DNA of 64,000 bases from Chitinophagaceae bacterium (GCA_947374225.1 CANCAY010000004.1:1-64000), one strand, 5' to 3'. Shown: positions 26,887 through 35,246, counted from the first letter of the stretch. Notes: a model not told the origin generated them from the letters alone. A program made the numbers and translations.

Positions 26887-27837
26887 ATGGATTCTTATGT
26901 AATTGGTGTTGATATTGGCGGGACAGGAACTAAATATGGTATAGTAGACAAAGACGGAAACGTTTTGCATTCAAGTTCTATGCCAACCAATACGCATGCA
27001 CAAGTACACACTTTTATTGACGAATTGTATGAAAAATTAAGCGAGTTAATAGAGAAAGTGGGCGGTGTAGGACGTATCAAAGGAATTGGTATTGGCGCCC
27101 CTAATGGTAATATTTATACCGGCACAATTGAATATGCTCCAAACCTACCATGGAAGGGCGTAATTCCTTTTGCGAAGATGGTTCAGGATAAATTTAAACT
27201 GCCAGTAAAATTGACCAACGACGCTAATGCAGCAGCTGTTGGCGAAATGATGTATGGTGCGGCTAAAGGCATGAAAGATTTTATCATGATTACTTTAGGA
27301 ACTGGTGTAGGAAGTGGAATAGTTGCCAACGGACAATTGATATATGGTCATGATGGTTTTGCAGGGGAACTTGGACATACTATTATTATTCCTGACGGAA
27401 GACTACATACTGGTACTGGCAAAAAAGGTTCTTTAGAAAGTTATGCATCTGCTACTGGAGTTGCACTTACTGCAGTAGAAATTTTAAGTACTACCGACCG
27501 ACCTAGTTTATTAAGATCCATACCTCTTGAAAAAATCACGTCTAAAGATGTTTTTGAAGCAGCGCAGCAAGACGATGAAGTTGCAAAAGAAGTATTTGAA
27601 TTCACTGGAAAAATATTAGGAATGTCATTAGCAAATTTTGTAATGTTCTCAAGCCCAGAAGCCATCATCTTATTCGGCGGCTTAACCAAAGCTGGAGATT
27701 TGATATTAAAGCCTACACGTGAACATATGGAAGCAAATGTGATTGAAATTTTTGAAAATAAAGTAAAGATATTATTCAGTCATTTGAAAGAATCAGATGC
27801 TGCCATCCTTGGTGCTTCTGCATTAATGTGGGACTAA
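26887..27837 (+). CDS. ROK family glucokinase-like sugar kinase
   Basis: ATP-dependent sugar kinase of 316 residues, probably acting on glucose imported by the upstream transporter. The phosphate loop GVDIGGTGTKYGIVD (residues 7-21), the catalytic Asp112 in LTNDANAAAVGE and the second phosphate motif LGTGVGSGIV are intact. The ROK zinc motif CxCGxxGCxE is altered: residues 175-184 read TGTGKKGSLE, so all three cysteines are replaced by Thr, Thr and Ser, although His164 and Glu184 remain. The enzyme may therefore not bind zinc there. The stop codon lies inside a long perfect hairpin (27831-27865). Confidence 0.88.
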   Translation: MDSYVIGVDIGGTGTKYGIVDKDGNVLHSSSMPTNTHAQVHTFIDELYEKLSELIEKVGGVGRIKGIGIGAPNGNIYTGTIEYAPNLPWKGVIPFAKMVQDKFKLPVKLTNDANAAAVGEMMYGAAKGMKDFIMITLGTGVGSGIVANGQLIYGHDGFAGELGHTIIIPDGRLHTGTGKKGSLESYASATGVALTAVEILSTTDRPSLLRSIPLEKITSKDVFEAAQQDDEVAKEVFEFTGKILGMSLANFVMFSSPEAIILFGGLTKAGDLILKPTREHMEANVIEIFENKVKILFSHLKESDAAILGASALMWD

Positions 27838-27865
27838 GAATTAAGCCATGCTTAATTCTTAGTCC
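27831..27865 (+). repeat. Perfect 16-bp inverted repeat spanning the ROK kinase stop codon
   Basis: GGACTAAGAATTAAGC (27831-27846) is followed by a three-base loop CAT and its exact complement GCTTAATTCTTAGTCC (27850-27865). The TAA stop (27835-27837) is within the left arm. No T-run follows. In RNA this would be a stable hairpin at the 3' end of the coding sequence and could block 3' exonucleases or slow release. Confidence 0.8.
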
Positions 27866-27885
27866 GAATTCATTAAAATGAATTC
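27866..27885. repeat. Perfect 20-bp palindrome
   Basis: GAATTCATTAAAATGAATTC is fully self-complementary and abuts the preceding hairpin without a gap. It could be a protein-binding dyad or a second RNA stem. Confidence 0.75.
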
Positions 27886-27887
27886 TG

Positions 27888-27970
27888 GATTCACATCTAA
27901 CTAAACTTTAGATTCACATCTAACTAAACTTTAGATTCACATCTACCTAAACTTTAGATTCACATCTACC
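27888..27970. repeat. 23-bp tandem repeat, about 3.6 copies
   Basis: The unit GATTCACATCTAACTAAACTT plus TA begins at 27888, 27911 and 27934. The third copy differs by one base (AAC to ACC), and a partial 14-base copy starts at 27957. There is no spacer, so it is a minisatellite and not a CRISPR array. It lies between two convergent genes and upstream of their shared terminator. Confidence 0.85.
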
Positions 27971-27988
27971 CAATATATATAATTATAA

Positions 27989-28019
27989 AAAAGGCCCGAA
28001 ATTGATTCGGGCCTTTTTT
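27989..28019. terminator. Bidirectional terminator between the ROK kinase gene and lipA
   Basis: AAAAGGCCCGAA (27989-28000) pairs perfectly with TTCGGGCCTTTT (28006-28017) around ATTGA, with T-runs on the plus side and A-runs on the other side. It serves both convergent genes. Confidence 0.88.
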
Positions 28020-28036
28020 ATGATGTAGCAGATTAC

Positions 28037-28960
28037 TTATTTTGCTGATTGTTCTTCCATCCACTTGTTTCTTCCCCATCCTGCAATTACATGCTTTTCG
28101 CTATGATAAGAAGAACGTACTAATGGCCCACTCTCTACATAATCAAATCCTAATTCATACCCTATCTGTCTTAGTTCTGCAAATTCATCGGGATGCACGA
28201 AGCGTTGAACAGGTAAATGTTTTTTTGTTGGTTGTAAATATTGACCGAGTGTTAATACATCACAACCCACTCCCACTAAGTCTTTCATAGTTTGGATCAC
28301 TTCATGCTTTTCTTCTCCAATGCCTAACATTAATCCTGTCTTAGTGCGCATGCCTCCTTTTTTCAATGATTCTAAAACACCTAAGCTACGTTGGTATTTT
28401 GCTTGTATGCGAACTCTTTTAGTATTACGTTCTACAGTTTCCATATTATGACTAATCACTTCTGGAGCAGCTTCTATTAATCTATCAATTTGTTCTTGTA
28501 TTCCTCTAAAATCTGGTATTAAAGTTTCCAATGTAGTTTCTGGACTTAATGTTTTAATTGCCTTAATGGTATTTGCCCAAATTATGGAACCTCCGTCTGG
28601 CAATTCATCTCTGTCTACACTCGTTAAAACCGCATGCTTTACTTTCATTAAGAAAACTGCTTCTGCTACACGTTGAGGTTCGTCCCATTCAACTGGCTTA
28701 GGGCGTCCAGTTGCAACTGCACAAAACTGACAACTTCTAGTACATATATTACCAAGTATCATGAATGTTGCCGTTCCCTCTCCCCAACACTCTCCCATAT
28801 TAGGACAATTGCCACTTTCACAAATGGTATGTAATTTATGGGTATCCACTAAACCTCGCACATGTTTATAGCTCTCTCCAATTGGCAATTTTACTCTTAA
28901 CCAATCTGGCTTTTTTAAGCGTGTACTTTGATCTGCGGAAACAACGGGTAATTCTTGCAT
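28037..28960 (-). CDS. lipA: Lipoyl synthase
   Basis: Radical-SAM enzyme that inserts two sulfurs into octanoyl groups on E2 and GcvH proteins, making lipoate. The 307-residue protein has the auxiliary-cluster cysteines [12 protein letters not shown] and, a little later, the radical-[11 protein letters not shown]. Near the C-terminus [13 protein letters not shown] carries the conserved serine ligand. ATG 28960 is preferred over a TTG four codons upstream; a -7 box lies 21 bases before it. pdhB, part of a lipoate-dependent complex, is at 44.3 kb. lipB is not seen. Confidence 0.95.
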   Translation of the reverse strand: MQELPVVSADQSTRLKKPDWLRVKLPIGESYKHVRGLVDTHKLHTICESGNCPNMGECWGEGTATFMILGNICTRSCQFCAVATGRPKPVEWDEPQRVAEAVFLMKVKHAVLTSVDRDELPDGGSIIWANTIKAIKTLSPETTLETLIPDFRGIQEQIDRLIEAAPEVISHNMETVERNTKRVRIQAKYQRSLGVLESLKKGGMRTKTGLMLGIGEEKHEVIQTMKDLVGVGCDVLTLGQYLQPTKKHLPVQRFVHPDEFAELRQIGYELGFDYVESGPLVRSSYHSEKHVIAGWGRNKWMEEQSAK

Positions 28961-28981
28961 AGTAATCTTCAATTAACTCCG

Positions 28982-28989
28982 CAAAAATA
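28982..28989 (-). promoter_or_regulatory. lipA -7 box
   Basis: TATTTTTG on the minus strand, 21 bases before the lipA ATG. No -33 element is evident. Confidence 0.45.
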
Positions 28990-29051
28990 CAAGACTTGAG
29001 GGGAATAAAATCGTAATTTTACCAAAATCATAAATCACTAAAAAAGTTACT

Positions 29052-29456
29052 ATGACAGCTACAGTTACCTATGAATCAAATCTGAGAACTACTTGTTTAC
29101 ATTTACAAAGCGGTTCAGCAATAGAAACAGACGCCCCTACAGACAATAAAGGAAAAGGTGAGCGTTTCTCCCCAACCGACTTGATTGCAACCGGCCTTGG
29201 CGCTTGCATGATAACTACTATGGGTATTAAAGCACAAACAATGGATATTGCTTTAGACGGAGCCAAAGTGGAAGTCACTAAAGTAATGGCTTCAGAGCCA
29301 AGAAGAATTGGTAAAATTATTGCACATGTAACTATGCCTGCCTTAAACTTAGACGATAAAACAAAAGAGATTCTAGAGCGTGTTGCAAGAACTTGCCCAG
29401 TGGAAAGAAGTTTACACCCAGACGTTGAATTGGATATCGCTTTTAATTGGTTGTAA
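29052..29456 (+). CDS. OsmC/Ohr family protein
   Basis: A 134-residue member of the OsmC family of thiol-dependent peroxidases. Both reactive cysteines are present: Cys52 in GLGACMITTM and Cys115 in RTCPVERSL. The family reduces organic hydroperoxides; whether this copy is an Ohr, an OsmC or a YhfA-type protein cannot be fixed. It sits alone, divergent from lipA with a 91-bp gap and convergent with the lectin-like gene. ATG start. Confidence 0.87.
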   Translation: MTATVTYESNLRTTCLHLQSGSAIETDAPTDNKGKGERFSPTDLIATGLGACMITTMGIKAQTMDIALDGAKVEVTKVMASEPRRIGKIIAHVTMPALNLDDKTKEILERVARTCPVERSLHPDVELDIAFNWL

Positions 29457-29492
29457 TAACTTGTTGCGAACTAGCTAAATAAAATTACAATT

Positions 29493-31727
29493 TTATCTTA
29501 CCCAGTACCAAATAATGCCTGGGCTTTGATTTGCAACACCACCGTTTGCATCACTTATCCATGGTGCAGGCAAATAGGTACTATTGTATGAAATTAATGT
29601 ACCAAACCAGTTACCAATTCCAGTTGACATTGTTAAATAAGCAACTCCCGAACCCGCAGTGTTGCTTCGCCAAGGCATCCTTTCCGCAATTCCATTGTTG
29701 GTAGTAACATAATTCCAAGTACCAAACTTCTTATTCAAAGTGATATTTGTTTGAGAATTATCGGTATTCAAAAAACTATAGCTACCATTGGCTGTCCAAA
29801 CCCCACCAAAGTTACCTCTCGTATTTGCATCAAACATATATTGAAAACCACTAGTACTTTTTTTAATATAATCTGCCCAGCCAATGATAGAATAATTTGC
29901 AGTGGAAGTGCTCGTTACATCTGCAGTGGTTGTAAAAGGTATGGTTGTATTGGTCGCAATTGAATTGGCATAGGTCCAACCAGCCCAAGATGAATTTTTC
30001 ATAATCAACGTCCAACCACCACCCTCTGTAGTCATATCTGCGTAAATTTTGAATGGAACCCCTCCATTAATACTGGTGTTTTTTATCCAATAAAAACCAT
30101 CTGTTGAACTTGGATAATCTTGCTTAATTTGATAGGCACTTGTAGATGCTGTATTTGGACTGAGGCCATCTTTTTCAGCATAAAATCTTGTTTTACTAGT
30201 GTTGAAATTGTTGGTAATTTCTTGTTGCGCTAATTCCCTATTGTAAATTTTAAAACTAGCCACGTTTAAATTCATCAACCAACCTAGGTCATTTCTCCAA
30301 CTCGCAATTCTTCCAGCCCCTGAATTAAAAATGGAATTTACATTACTAAAACTTCCTTGTATTTGTGATAATGATTGACTTTCACCATTTATATATATTT
30401 TATTGTTCGTGTTAGCACCTGCATTCATTACAAAAACAAGATGCCTCCAATTTCCTACAACACCTAAATAATCTACTTTAGCACTAGTCATTCCATTTAG
30501 ATCACCCGATGCAGTATTATATCCAATATTCCCACCTGAAGTCCAAGCATCATAAAGACCAAATCCAAAATACATAGCACCTCCGGGCGCTTTTAATGAG
30601 TTTGTTTTTACCCACATTTCAACTGTCACCACACTGGTATTACCAATGCTGGCATTAAAATCTGCATAACTTGAAGTACCATTAAAAACGATGGATCCAC
30701 CATTACCAGCATCAAAACTTGTAGATGTCAAAGTCACATTGGAACCATTTCCAGACAAGTCATTCCATGTAGTTCCTGAACCACTATAACTTGTTGTATT
30801 ACCTGCATCCAAATGCAACACTAAACCTGAATTAGACAGGCAGGTTATTGAAACACTACCATCCCCTGTCGAATTGATTGTACTAAATGAATTGAACCCC
30901 GATGTCGTCTTGGTTGCACCACCACCGCCTCCACCAGTTGCATCACCTCCACCAGCACCACCTCCCCCTCCATAAAATCCTGCTCCTCCTCCTCCTCCGC
31001 CTAGCCAATTTCCATATCCACCTCCATTTCCACCATTAATTCCATTACCACTAGCACCACTATTATTTGTATAATCATCATAAGCATAACCCGCATTTCC
31101 AGCAGTTGTAATTGTGGCCGCATAGCCAGTTTGCGTCCTGCCATAAGTAATATAAGATGTTTTAGGAGTTGCTGGTTCATTGCCATCACTAGCAGTTCCC
31201 GTTGATGTATTGCCTGCATTTCCTCCTGTATAATCAAAGGCCACTCCAGTTCCATGACCTGAACCTCCTCCTCCTCCTCCAGCAATAACTAAAGCATTGC
31301 TTACTGCTGGTGTACTTGAAGTAAATATCCCTGACAGGCCGCCACCTGCACCTCCATAATAGGTGGAAATATTGGATACTCCACCATTTCCACCAAACCC
31401 ATACTTTGCTGTTGAGGATTGGCCAGGATAACCTCCTACTACAATATATAATACTTGTCCTGGTGTAACATTTAGAGTAGTTGTAATATTTGCACCAGCG
31501 CCGCCCGATTGACCATTAGCGCCTGTGCCACCTTTGGCACCAATGGAATTCACTTGAATGGATGTCACTCTATTAGGAACGATAAATTGTTGTATCGCAC
31601 CTGTATAATTAAATGTGTTGTTATTGGGAACTAAAGGTTTTCGAATAGCAATATTCTTGATTGAAAATTGCGCAATCAAACCACTTGTAATGATTGATAA
31701 AAGTAAGTATAGAAAAATCTTTTTCAT
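29493..31727 (-). CDS. Secreted protein with glycine-rich, LamG-like and fibrinogen-like domains
   Basis: A 744-residue exported protein with no close relative that I recognise as a whole. Layout: signal peptide (1-20); a glycine-rich region (about 60-290, with GGG runs and YIVVGGYPGQSS, like the glycine-rich domain of ALK-type receptors and many bacterial surface proteins); a concanavalin-like LamG domain (about 300-510, starting GLVLHLDAGNTTSYSGSGTTW); and a fibrinogen-related domain (about 530-744) with GFYWIKN and IYADMTTEGGGWTLIM, matching the animal pattern YCDMxTdGGGW except that Cys is Ala. No T9SS C-terminal sorting domain is obvious. Probably an adhesin or glycan-binding protein. 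It begins three bases after the upstream surface-protein gene. Confidence 0.78.
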   Translation of the reverse strand: MKKIFLYLLLSIITSGLIAQFSIKNIAIRKPLVPNNNTFNYTGAIQQFIVPNRVTSIQVNSIGAKGGTGANGQSGGAGANITTTLNVTPGQVLYIVVGGYPGQSSTAKYGFGGNGGVSNISTYYGGAGGGLSGIFTSSTPAVSNALVIAGGGGGGSGHGTGVAFDYTGGNAGNTSTGTASDGNEPATPKTSYITYGRTQTGYAATITTAGNAGYAYDDYTNNSGASGNGINGGNGGGYGNWLGGGGGGAGFYGGGGGAGGGDATGGGGGGATKTTSGFNSFSTINSTGDGSVSITCLSNSGLVLHLDAGNTTSYSGSGTTWNDLSGNGSNVTLTSTSFDAGNGGSIVFNGTSSYADFNASIGNTSVVTVEMWVKTNSLKAPGGAMYFGFGLYDAWTSGGNIGYNTASGDLNGMTSAKVDYLGVVGNWRHLVFVMNAGANTNNKIYINGESQSLSQIQGSFSNVNSIFNSGAGRIASWRNDLGWLMNLNVASFKIYNRELAQQEITNNFNTSKTRFYAEKDGLSPNTASTSAYQIKQDYPSSTDGFYWIKNTSINGGVPFKIYADMTTEGGGWTLIMKNSSWAGWTYANSIATNTTIPFTTTADVTSTSTANYSIIGWADYIKKSTSGFQYMFDANTRGNFGGVWTANGSYSFLNTDNSQTNITLNKKFGTWNYVTTNNGIAERMPWRSNTAGSGVAYLTMSTGIGNWFGTLISYNSTYLPAPWISDANGGVANQSPGIIWYWVR

Positions 31728-31730
31728 AAA

Positions 31731-32324
31731 CTAATAGATCGTATCTCCAAAAACATAACCTGTTGTAGTGCTATTCATAACTAAGCCAAGAACACTATTG
31801 ACAGTTCTCGAGCTTAATCCATTTGCAGAATTTAAAGTAGTCCCTGAAACTGCTAGCGTAATTATTCCAACACCAGTTTGGATGAATTGACAACTAAATC
31901 CAATAGGCAATGTTGGTACAGTAACGGTTACAGCTGAACTCGAACTGATTAAAAATAATTTGTTGTTATCAGATGACCCTAAAGAGAAACTAGCTGACTT
32001 TGTATTGTCAATAATCAACCCTCCTGCAATTTGCACCCAAGTAGTTCCATTCCAATAATAATATCCCGGCACCACATTATTTGGCAAGGACCCGGCAGTG
32101 GAGGTATTATAAACCAATAATCCAGTTGCTGTGGAAGAAGTGCCTGTGATGGGAGTAAAAACATTGGCTGCTGTTAAGGCAACTCTTGGGGGTAGAAATC
32201 CTTTATCTGTTGCTGCTACTTCTAATTTTGCGGAAGCATTAGGAGCTGTAGTACCTATACCAGTTTGCGCAAAAGCTTGAACTGACAGTAGTATTCCAAC
32301 AATAATTAACAGACTCTTTACCAT
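31731..32324 (-). CDS. Exported hypothetical surface protein
   Basis: A 197-residue protein with a signal peptide (about 1-19, ending AFAQ). It then has a pattern common in Bacteroidetes cell-surface and tail-fibre-like proteins: GIGTTAPNASAKLEV, KGFLPPRVALT, TGLLVYNTS and GYYYWNGTTWVQI. The second half is Ser/Thr/Val-rich and probably all beta. It is the promoter-proximal partner of the fibrinogen-like gene, so the two are likely coexpressed surface components. Function unknown. Confidence 0.75.
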   Translation of the reverse strand: MVKSLLIIVGILLSVQAFAQTGIGTTAPNASAKLEVAATDKGFLPPRVALTAANVFTPITGTSSTATGLLVYNTSTAGSLPNNVVPGYYYWNGTTWVQIAGGLIIDNTKSASFSLGSSDNNKLFLISSSSAVTVTVPTLPIGFSCQFIQTGVGIITLAVSGTTLNSANGLSSRTVNSVLGLVMNSTTTGYVFGDTIY

Positions 32325-32346
32325 ACTGACTTAAAATAGATTATGG

Positions 32347-32354
32347 CAAAAATA
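32347..32354 (-). promoter_or_regulatory. -7 box of the surface-protein pair
   Basis: TATTTTTG on the minus strand, 22 bases before the ATG at 32324. It is the only candidate promoter for the two-gene unit. Confidence 0.45.
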
Positions 32355-32395
32355 GATTATCAGCTACTATCTACAAAAAGGATTTTCAAAAGCAA

Positions 32396-32995
32396 TTAAG
32401 CAACCCCTAGCTCCTTTAATTTTTGAACCAACAAACTGACTGGCAGGCCCATTACATTGTAAAAATCACCTTGAATACCCTTGATTCCAACAACACCTAT
32501 CCATTCCTGAATAGCATAGGCACCTGCTTTATCAAAAGGCTTATACTGATCCACATAGTATTCAATTTGATCCAATGTTAAACTATGAAAATCAACTTGA
32601 GTAGTTTCACTAAAAGCATATTCATTACCTTGATATAATACCACAACGCCTGTGATAACTTGATGAGACTTGCCAGACAATAAGCTTAATGAATTAACTG
32701 CATCTTGGCGATCCACTGGCTTTCCTAAAATTAATTGATCTAATAAAACAATAGTATCAGCCGCTATGATGCAATACTCTTTTCCAGATCCTTGTTGATC
32801 AGTTAGTGTCTGCTGCAATTTCTCCAATACCGCCTTTGCCTTATTGCTTGCAATAAAAACTGGCACTTCTTGTTTGGATATTGTTTCCGGGAATGACTCG
32901 TCGGAATCTGACACTACAATTTCAAATGGAATATTGGCCCATTCTAATAAAGTTTTTCGTCTTGGTGACTGGGAAGCTAAAATGATATCTGCCAT
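32396..32995 (-). CDS. maf: Maf family nucleotide pyrophosphatase
   Basis: House-cleaning enzyme that hydrolyses dTTP/UTP or modified nucleotides to monophosphates. The 199-residue protein begins with the family signature LASQSPRRKTLLEW and has IIAADTIVLLD (catalytic Asp) and KAGAYAIQEW toward the C-terminus. The YhdE-type dTTP/UTPase subgroup fits best because of DKAGAYAIQ. It is the last gene of a minus-strand run, six bases after the UbiA-type gene. Confidence 0.92.
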   Translation of the reverse strand: MADIILASQSPRRKTLLEWANIPFEIVVSDSDESFPETISKQEVPVFIASNKAKAVLEKLQQTLTDQQGSGKEYCIIAADTIVLLDQLILGKPVDRQDAVNSLSLLSGKSHQVITGVVVLYQGNEYAFSETTQVDFHSLTLDQIEYYVDQYKPFDKAGAYAIQEWIGVVGIKGIQGDFYNVMGLPVSLLVQKLKELGVA

Positions 32996-33001
32996 GGATA
33001 A

Positions 33002-33937
33002 TTATAATAGGAAATAAAAAAAGCCCATTGATAAAATTCCCGCAAGCATTGCAAATTTTATCCAAGAACTTAACTTGGTAAAATCCTTACTTGTAAAGGA
33101 ACTTGGGAGCTTTACTAAAACATAAATTAGTGGAGCAACTATTAACACTATGCAGTATATAATGCTAATCCACCATCCTAGTGGTAAAACAAAAATTTGG
33201 ATAACAGTAAGCATCACAATTACTACCATTAACCAAACCGCGATATACACTTTGGTTGGCATCAATCCCCATACTATTGGCAATGTTTTACAACCAAATT
33301 TTTCATCGCCTTCAATGTCTTCCATATCCTTTAGCGCTTCGCGAACCAAAGTCAATATAAATGCGAAAGCACTATACAATAACATGAGTTTAAAAAAGCG
33401 CACATTGGCAGTGGATCCTATTTCAGGATGAAATAATTCGGATACAGTAAATTTTGAAAAATATACAACTGCAATAGACCATGCCGTAAGTATTGATATG
33501 ACAACATTTCCAACTAAAAAATCTTTTTTGAAATTGGTGGAATAAAACCACAAAAACAATATAGTTGCTAAATTGGCTAGATGAATATGCCAGTATAATT
33601 GAAATGGGAAGGCAATGGTAGAAATATAAATGCCTAACAAACTAAAAATTAAATGCCAGAAAATAACCCACCTTCTGCTAATATATTCACCTACTACCAC
33701 TTTCTCCGGCTTATTAACCTGGTCAATGTTTACGTCAAAATAATCGTTAATAATATAACCTGCTGCTGCAATTAAAATATAGGTTATTAATATAAAATAA
33801 AACTGACGATCTGCTGCCAAACCTCCTGAAGGGTATAATGGCTTATAAATACAAAAGTGAAATAAACATTCTGCTAATAAAATAAAAAGCAAATTTGGCC
33901 AGCGTACTAATTTCAAAAAATGTATAAATACTTTCAA
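33002..33937 (-). CDS. UbiA-family prenyltransferase
   Basis: An integral membrane enzyme of 311 residues with about eight or nine hydrophobic segments. It has the first Asp-rich motif NDYFDVNID and the second DMEDIEGDEKFGCKTLP. The KFGCKTLP ending is typical of the geranylgeranylglycerol-phosphate geranylgeranyltransferase-like group found in Bacteroidetes, but the natural substrate is unproven; menaquinone or heme-type prenylation are alternatives. The only usable start is a TTG, as an in-frame stop lies just upstream. Its neighbours maf and the KdsC-like gene give no clear pathway hint. Confidence 0.82.
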   Translation of the reverse strand: MKVFIHFLKLVRWPNLLFILLAECLFHFCIYKPLYPSGGLAADRQFYFILITYILIAAAGYIINDYFDVNIDQVNKPEKVVVGEYISRRWVIFWHLIFSLLGIYISTIAFPFQLYWHIHLANLATILFLWFYSTNFKKDFLVGNVVISILTAWSIAVVYFSKFTVSELFHPEIGSTANVRFFKLMLLYSAFAFILTLVREALKDMEDIEGDEKFGCKTLPIVWGLMPTKVYIAVWLMVVIVMLTVIQIFVLPLGWWISIIYCIVLIVAPLIYVLVKLPSSFTSKDFTKLSSWIKFAMLAGILSMGFFYFLL

Positions 33938-33972
33938 AATGTTTTATTTACTTTTTAGTGATTTCTTGCCAA

Positions 33973-34488
33973 CTATTTAGCGCGAATATGATCTTCCAAA
34001 TCCCAATGATCATTTAGCTTTAATGTCTTTTCAATTACTTCTCTAGCACAACCGTCTCCGCCTTTTGCAACTGCCTTATAAGTACAAATTGACTTAATAT
34101 CAATGCAAGCGTCACTTGGACAAGTTGGCAAACCTACAATTTGCATTGCTTCATAGTCGGGCATATCGTCTCCCATATATAAAATCTCGTCTAAAGGAAT
34201 TTGCTCCGTCATAGACAACTGCTCCAATAATTCTCTTTTATCAGACACTTTCATGAATACATCATGTACTCCTAATTTATATAGCCTGTCTCTTACTTCT
34301 TCAGAATTGCCTCCAGAAATTACCCAAATTTTATACCCTTTCTTAATAGCTAACTGAATCGCATATCCGTCCTTGATATTCATGGATCTAGCCATAACTC
34401 CGTTGGGTAATACCATGAGCATGCCGTTTGTTAAAACACCATCTACATCAAAAACGAAACATTTAATTTTTTGGAAAGCTGTAAGCAA
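33973..34488 (-). CDS. HAD-superfamily phosphatase, KdsC-like
   Basis: A 171-residue C0-type HAD phosphatase with FDVDGVLTNG (nucleophile Asp near residue 14), SGGNSEEVRDR and YMGDDMPDYEAM. This is the KDO-8-phosphate phosphatase pattern, and the length fits. It would release KDO from KDO-8-P for lipopolysaccharide synthesis. Apart from rfaE2 at 60.8 kb, other KDO or heptose genes are not in the window. A TTG start is used; no upstream ATG exists. Confidence 0.85.
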   Translation of the reverse strand: MLTAFQKIKCFVFDVDGVLTNGMLMVLPNGVMARSMNIKDGYAIQLAIKKGYKIWVISGGNSEEVRDRLYKLGVHDVFMKVSDKRELLEQLSMTEQIPLDEILYMGDDMPDYEAMQIVGLPTCPSDACIDIKSICTYKAVAKGGDGCAREVIEKTLKLNDHWDLEDHIRAK

Positions 34489-34519
34489 AACTTAATAATT
34501 TAATACGATAAATGTAACC

Positions 34520-34759
34520 TTATTTTTGGTTATCGCGCCACTCGTAAACCCATGCGCTTTGAATCATCTCTAAATGACCTTCACTTGACTCTTCTTTTTT
34601 ACCTTCAAAATGAGGCAAAGTCAATATCCAATCTAATAAATCAGTAAAGCGTACTCTGTATATTTTAGATTCTGTGAAATCGTCTCCGAATTTTTCGTAT
34701 AATTTTTGAGCAATATCTTCATGGTCATTCCAATGGATCGGCGGTTCAAACTGAGTCAT
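34520..34759 (-). CDS. iscX: IscX-like Fe-S assembly protein
   Basis: A 79-residue acidic protein with the IscX/YfhJ pattern: HWNDHEDIAQKLYEKF, KIYRVRFTDLLDWILTLPHF and a C-terminal IQSAWVYEWRD. IscX binds the cysteine desulfurase IscS and modulates cluster assembly. It lies 13 bases downstream of the ferredoxin gene, preserving the fdx-iscX order of isc operons, yet no iscS, iscU, hscA or hscB gene is next to it. Slightly longer than the ~66-residue E. coli protein. Confidence 0.87.
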   Translation of the reverse strand: MTQFEPPIHWNDHEDIAQKLYEKFGDDFTESKIYRVRFTDLLDWILTLPHFEGKKEESSEGHLEMIQSAWVYEWRDNQK

Positions 34760-34772
34760 AGTTGTATTAATT

Positions 34773-35108
34773 TTATTCTCCTAAAAATTGAGTTTGGTCA
34801 GGTAATGTTACTTCGATCAATCCTGAACCTGCTTGTAATTCACACTGACATCCAAGTCTTGATTCAATTCTTGGAATCAAAGCTCTGTCGATAAAGTCTT
34901 CCTCTTTATCCGACAATTCTGCCAAATGCTCGCTTCCTTTATTTACATATAGATGACAAGTACTACAAGCACAAACTCCACCACAATTATGGTGTAATTC
35001 AATCCCATTGTCTAAAATAACTTCTAATAGACTTTGGTCCGCTGCAATATTTTCAAGCGTAATGGACGCTAATCCTTTTTGCTCAAAGTTGATTTTCAAT
35101 GAATACAT
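34773..35108 (-). CDS. 2Fe-2S ferredoxin (adrenodoxin type)
   Basis: A 111-residue electron carrier with the adrenodoxin-type cluster motif: NCGGVCACSTC provides three ligands in the C-x5-C-x2-C pattern, and the last is the Cys of LGCQCE. It resembles Isc-associated Fdx, which supplies electrons for Fe-S cluster assembly. It is followed by iscX, which supports that role. A -7 box lies 19 bases upstream of the ATG. No signal peptide. Confidence 0.92.
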   Translation of the reverse strand: MYSLKINFEQKGLASITLENIAADQSLLEVILDNGIELHHNCGGVCACSTCHLYVNKGSEHLAELSDKEEDFIDRALIPRIESRLGCQCELQAGSGLIEVTLPDQTQFLGE

Positions 35109-35127
35109 AGTTCAATCTCGATTTTCG

Positions 35128-35135
35128 CAAAAATA
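35128..35135 (-). promoter_or_regulatory. -7 box of the ferredoxin-iscX unit
   Basis: TATTTTTG on the minus strand, 19 bases before the ferredoxin ATG at 35108. Confidence 0.45.
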
Positions 35136-35220
35136 ACTTTTATCATTCAATACCCTGCCAGATTTGCCTTTTTTAGTTTGCGAAATACAAAAAAACTGAA
35201 TCGCTACGCTATGACCGTCT

Positions 35221-35228
35221 TATCTTTG
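35221..35228 (+). promoter_or_regulatory. -7 box of the alpha/beta hydrolase gene
   Basis: TATCTTTG on the plus strand, 18 bases before the ATG at 35247. Confidence 0.45.
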
Positions 35229-35246
35229 TAAGAATAATTAATAAAT

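Noticed and set aside
27888..27970. CRISPR array
   Set aside because: The repeats are directly tandem with no spacers and have only about 3.6 copies; no cas genes nearby.
31001..31285. Short Met/Glu/Val-rich frame in the glycine-rich gene
   Set aside because: A frame shadow of GGN/GGA codons on the same strand; nothing protein-like.
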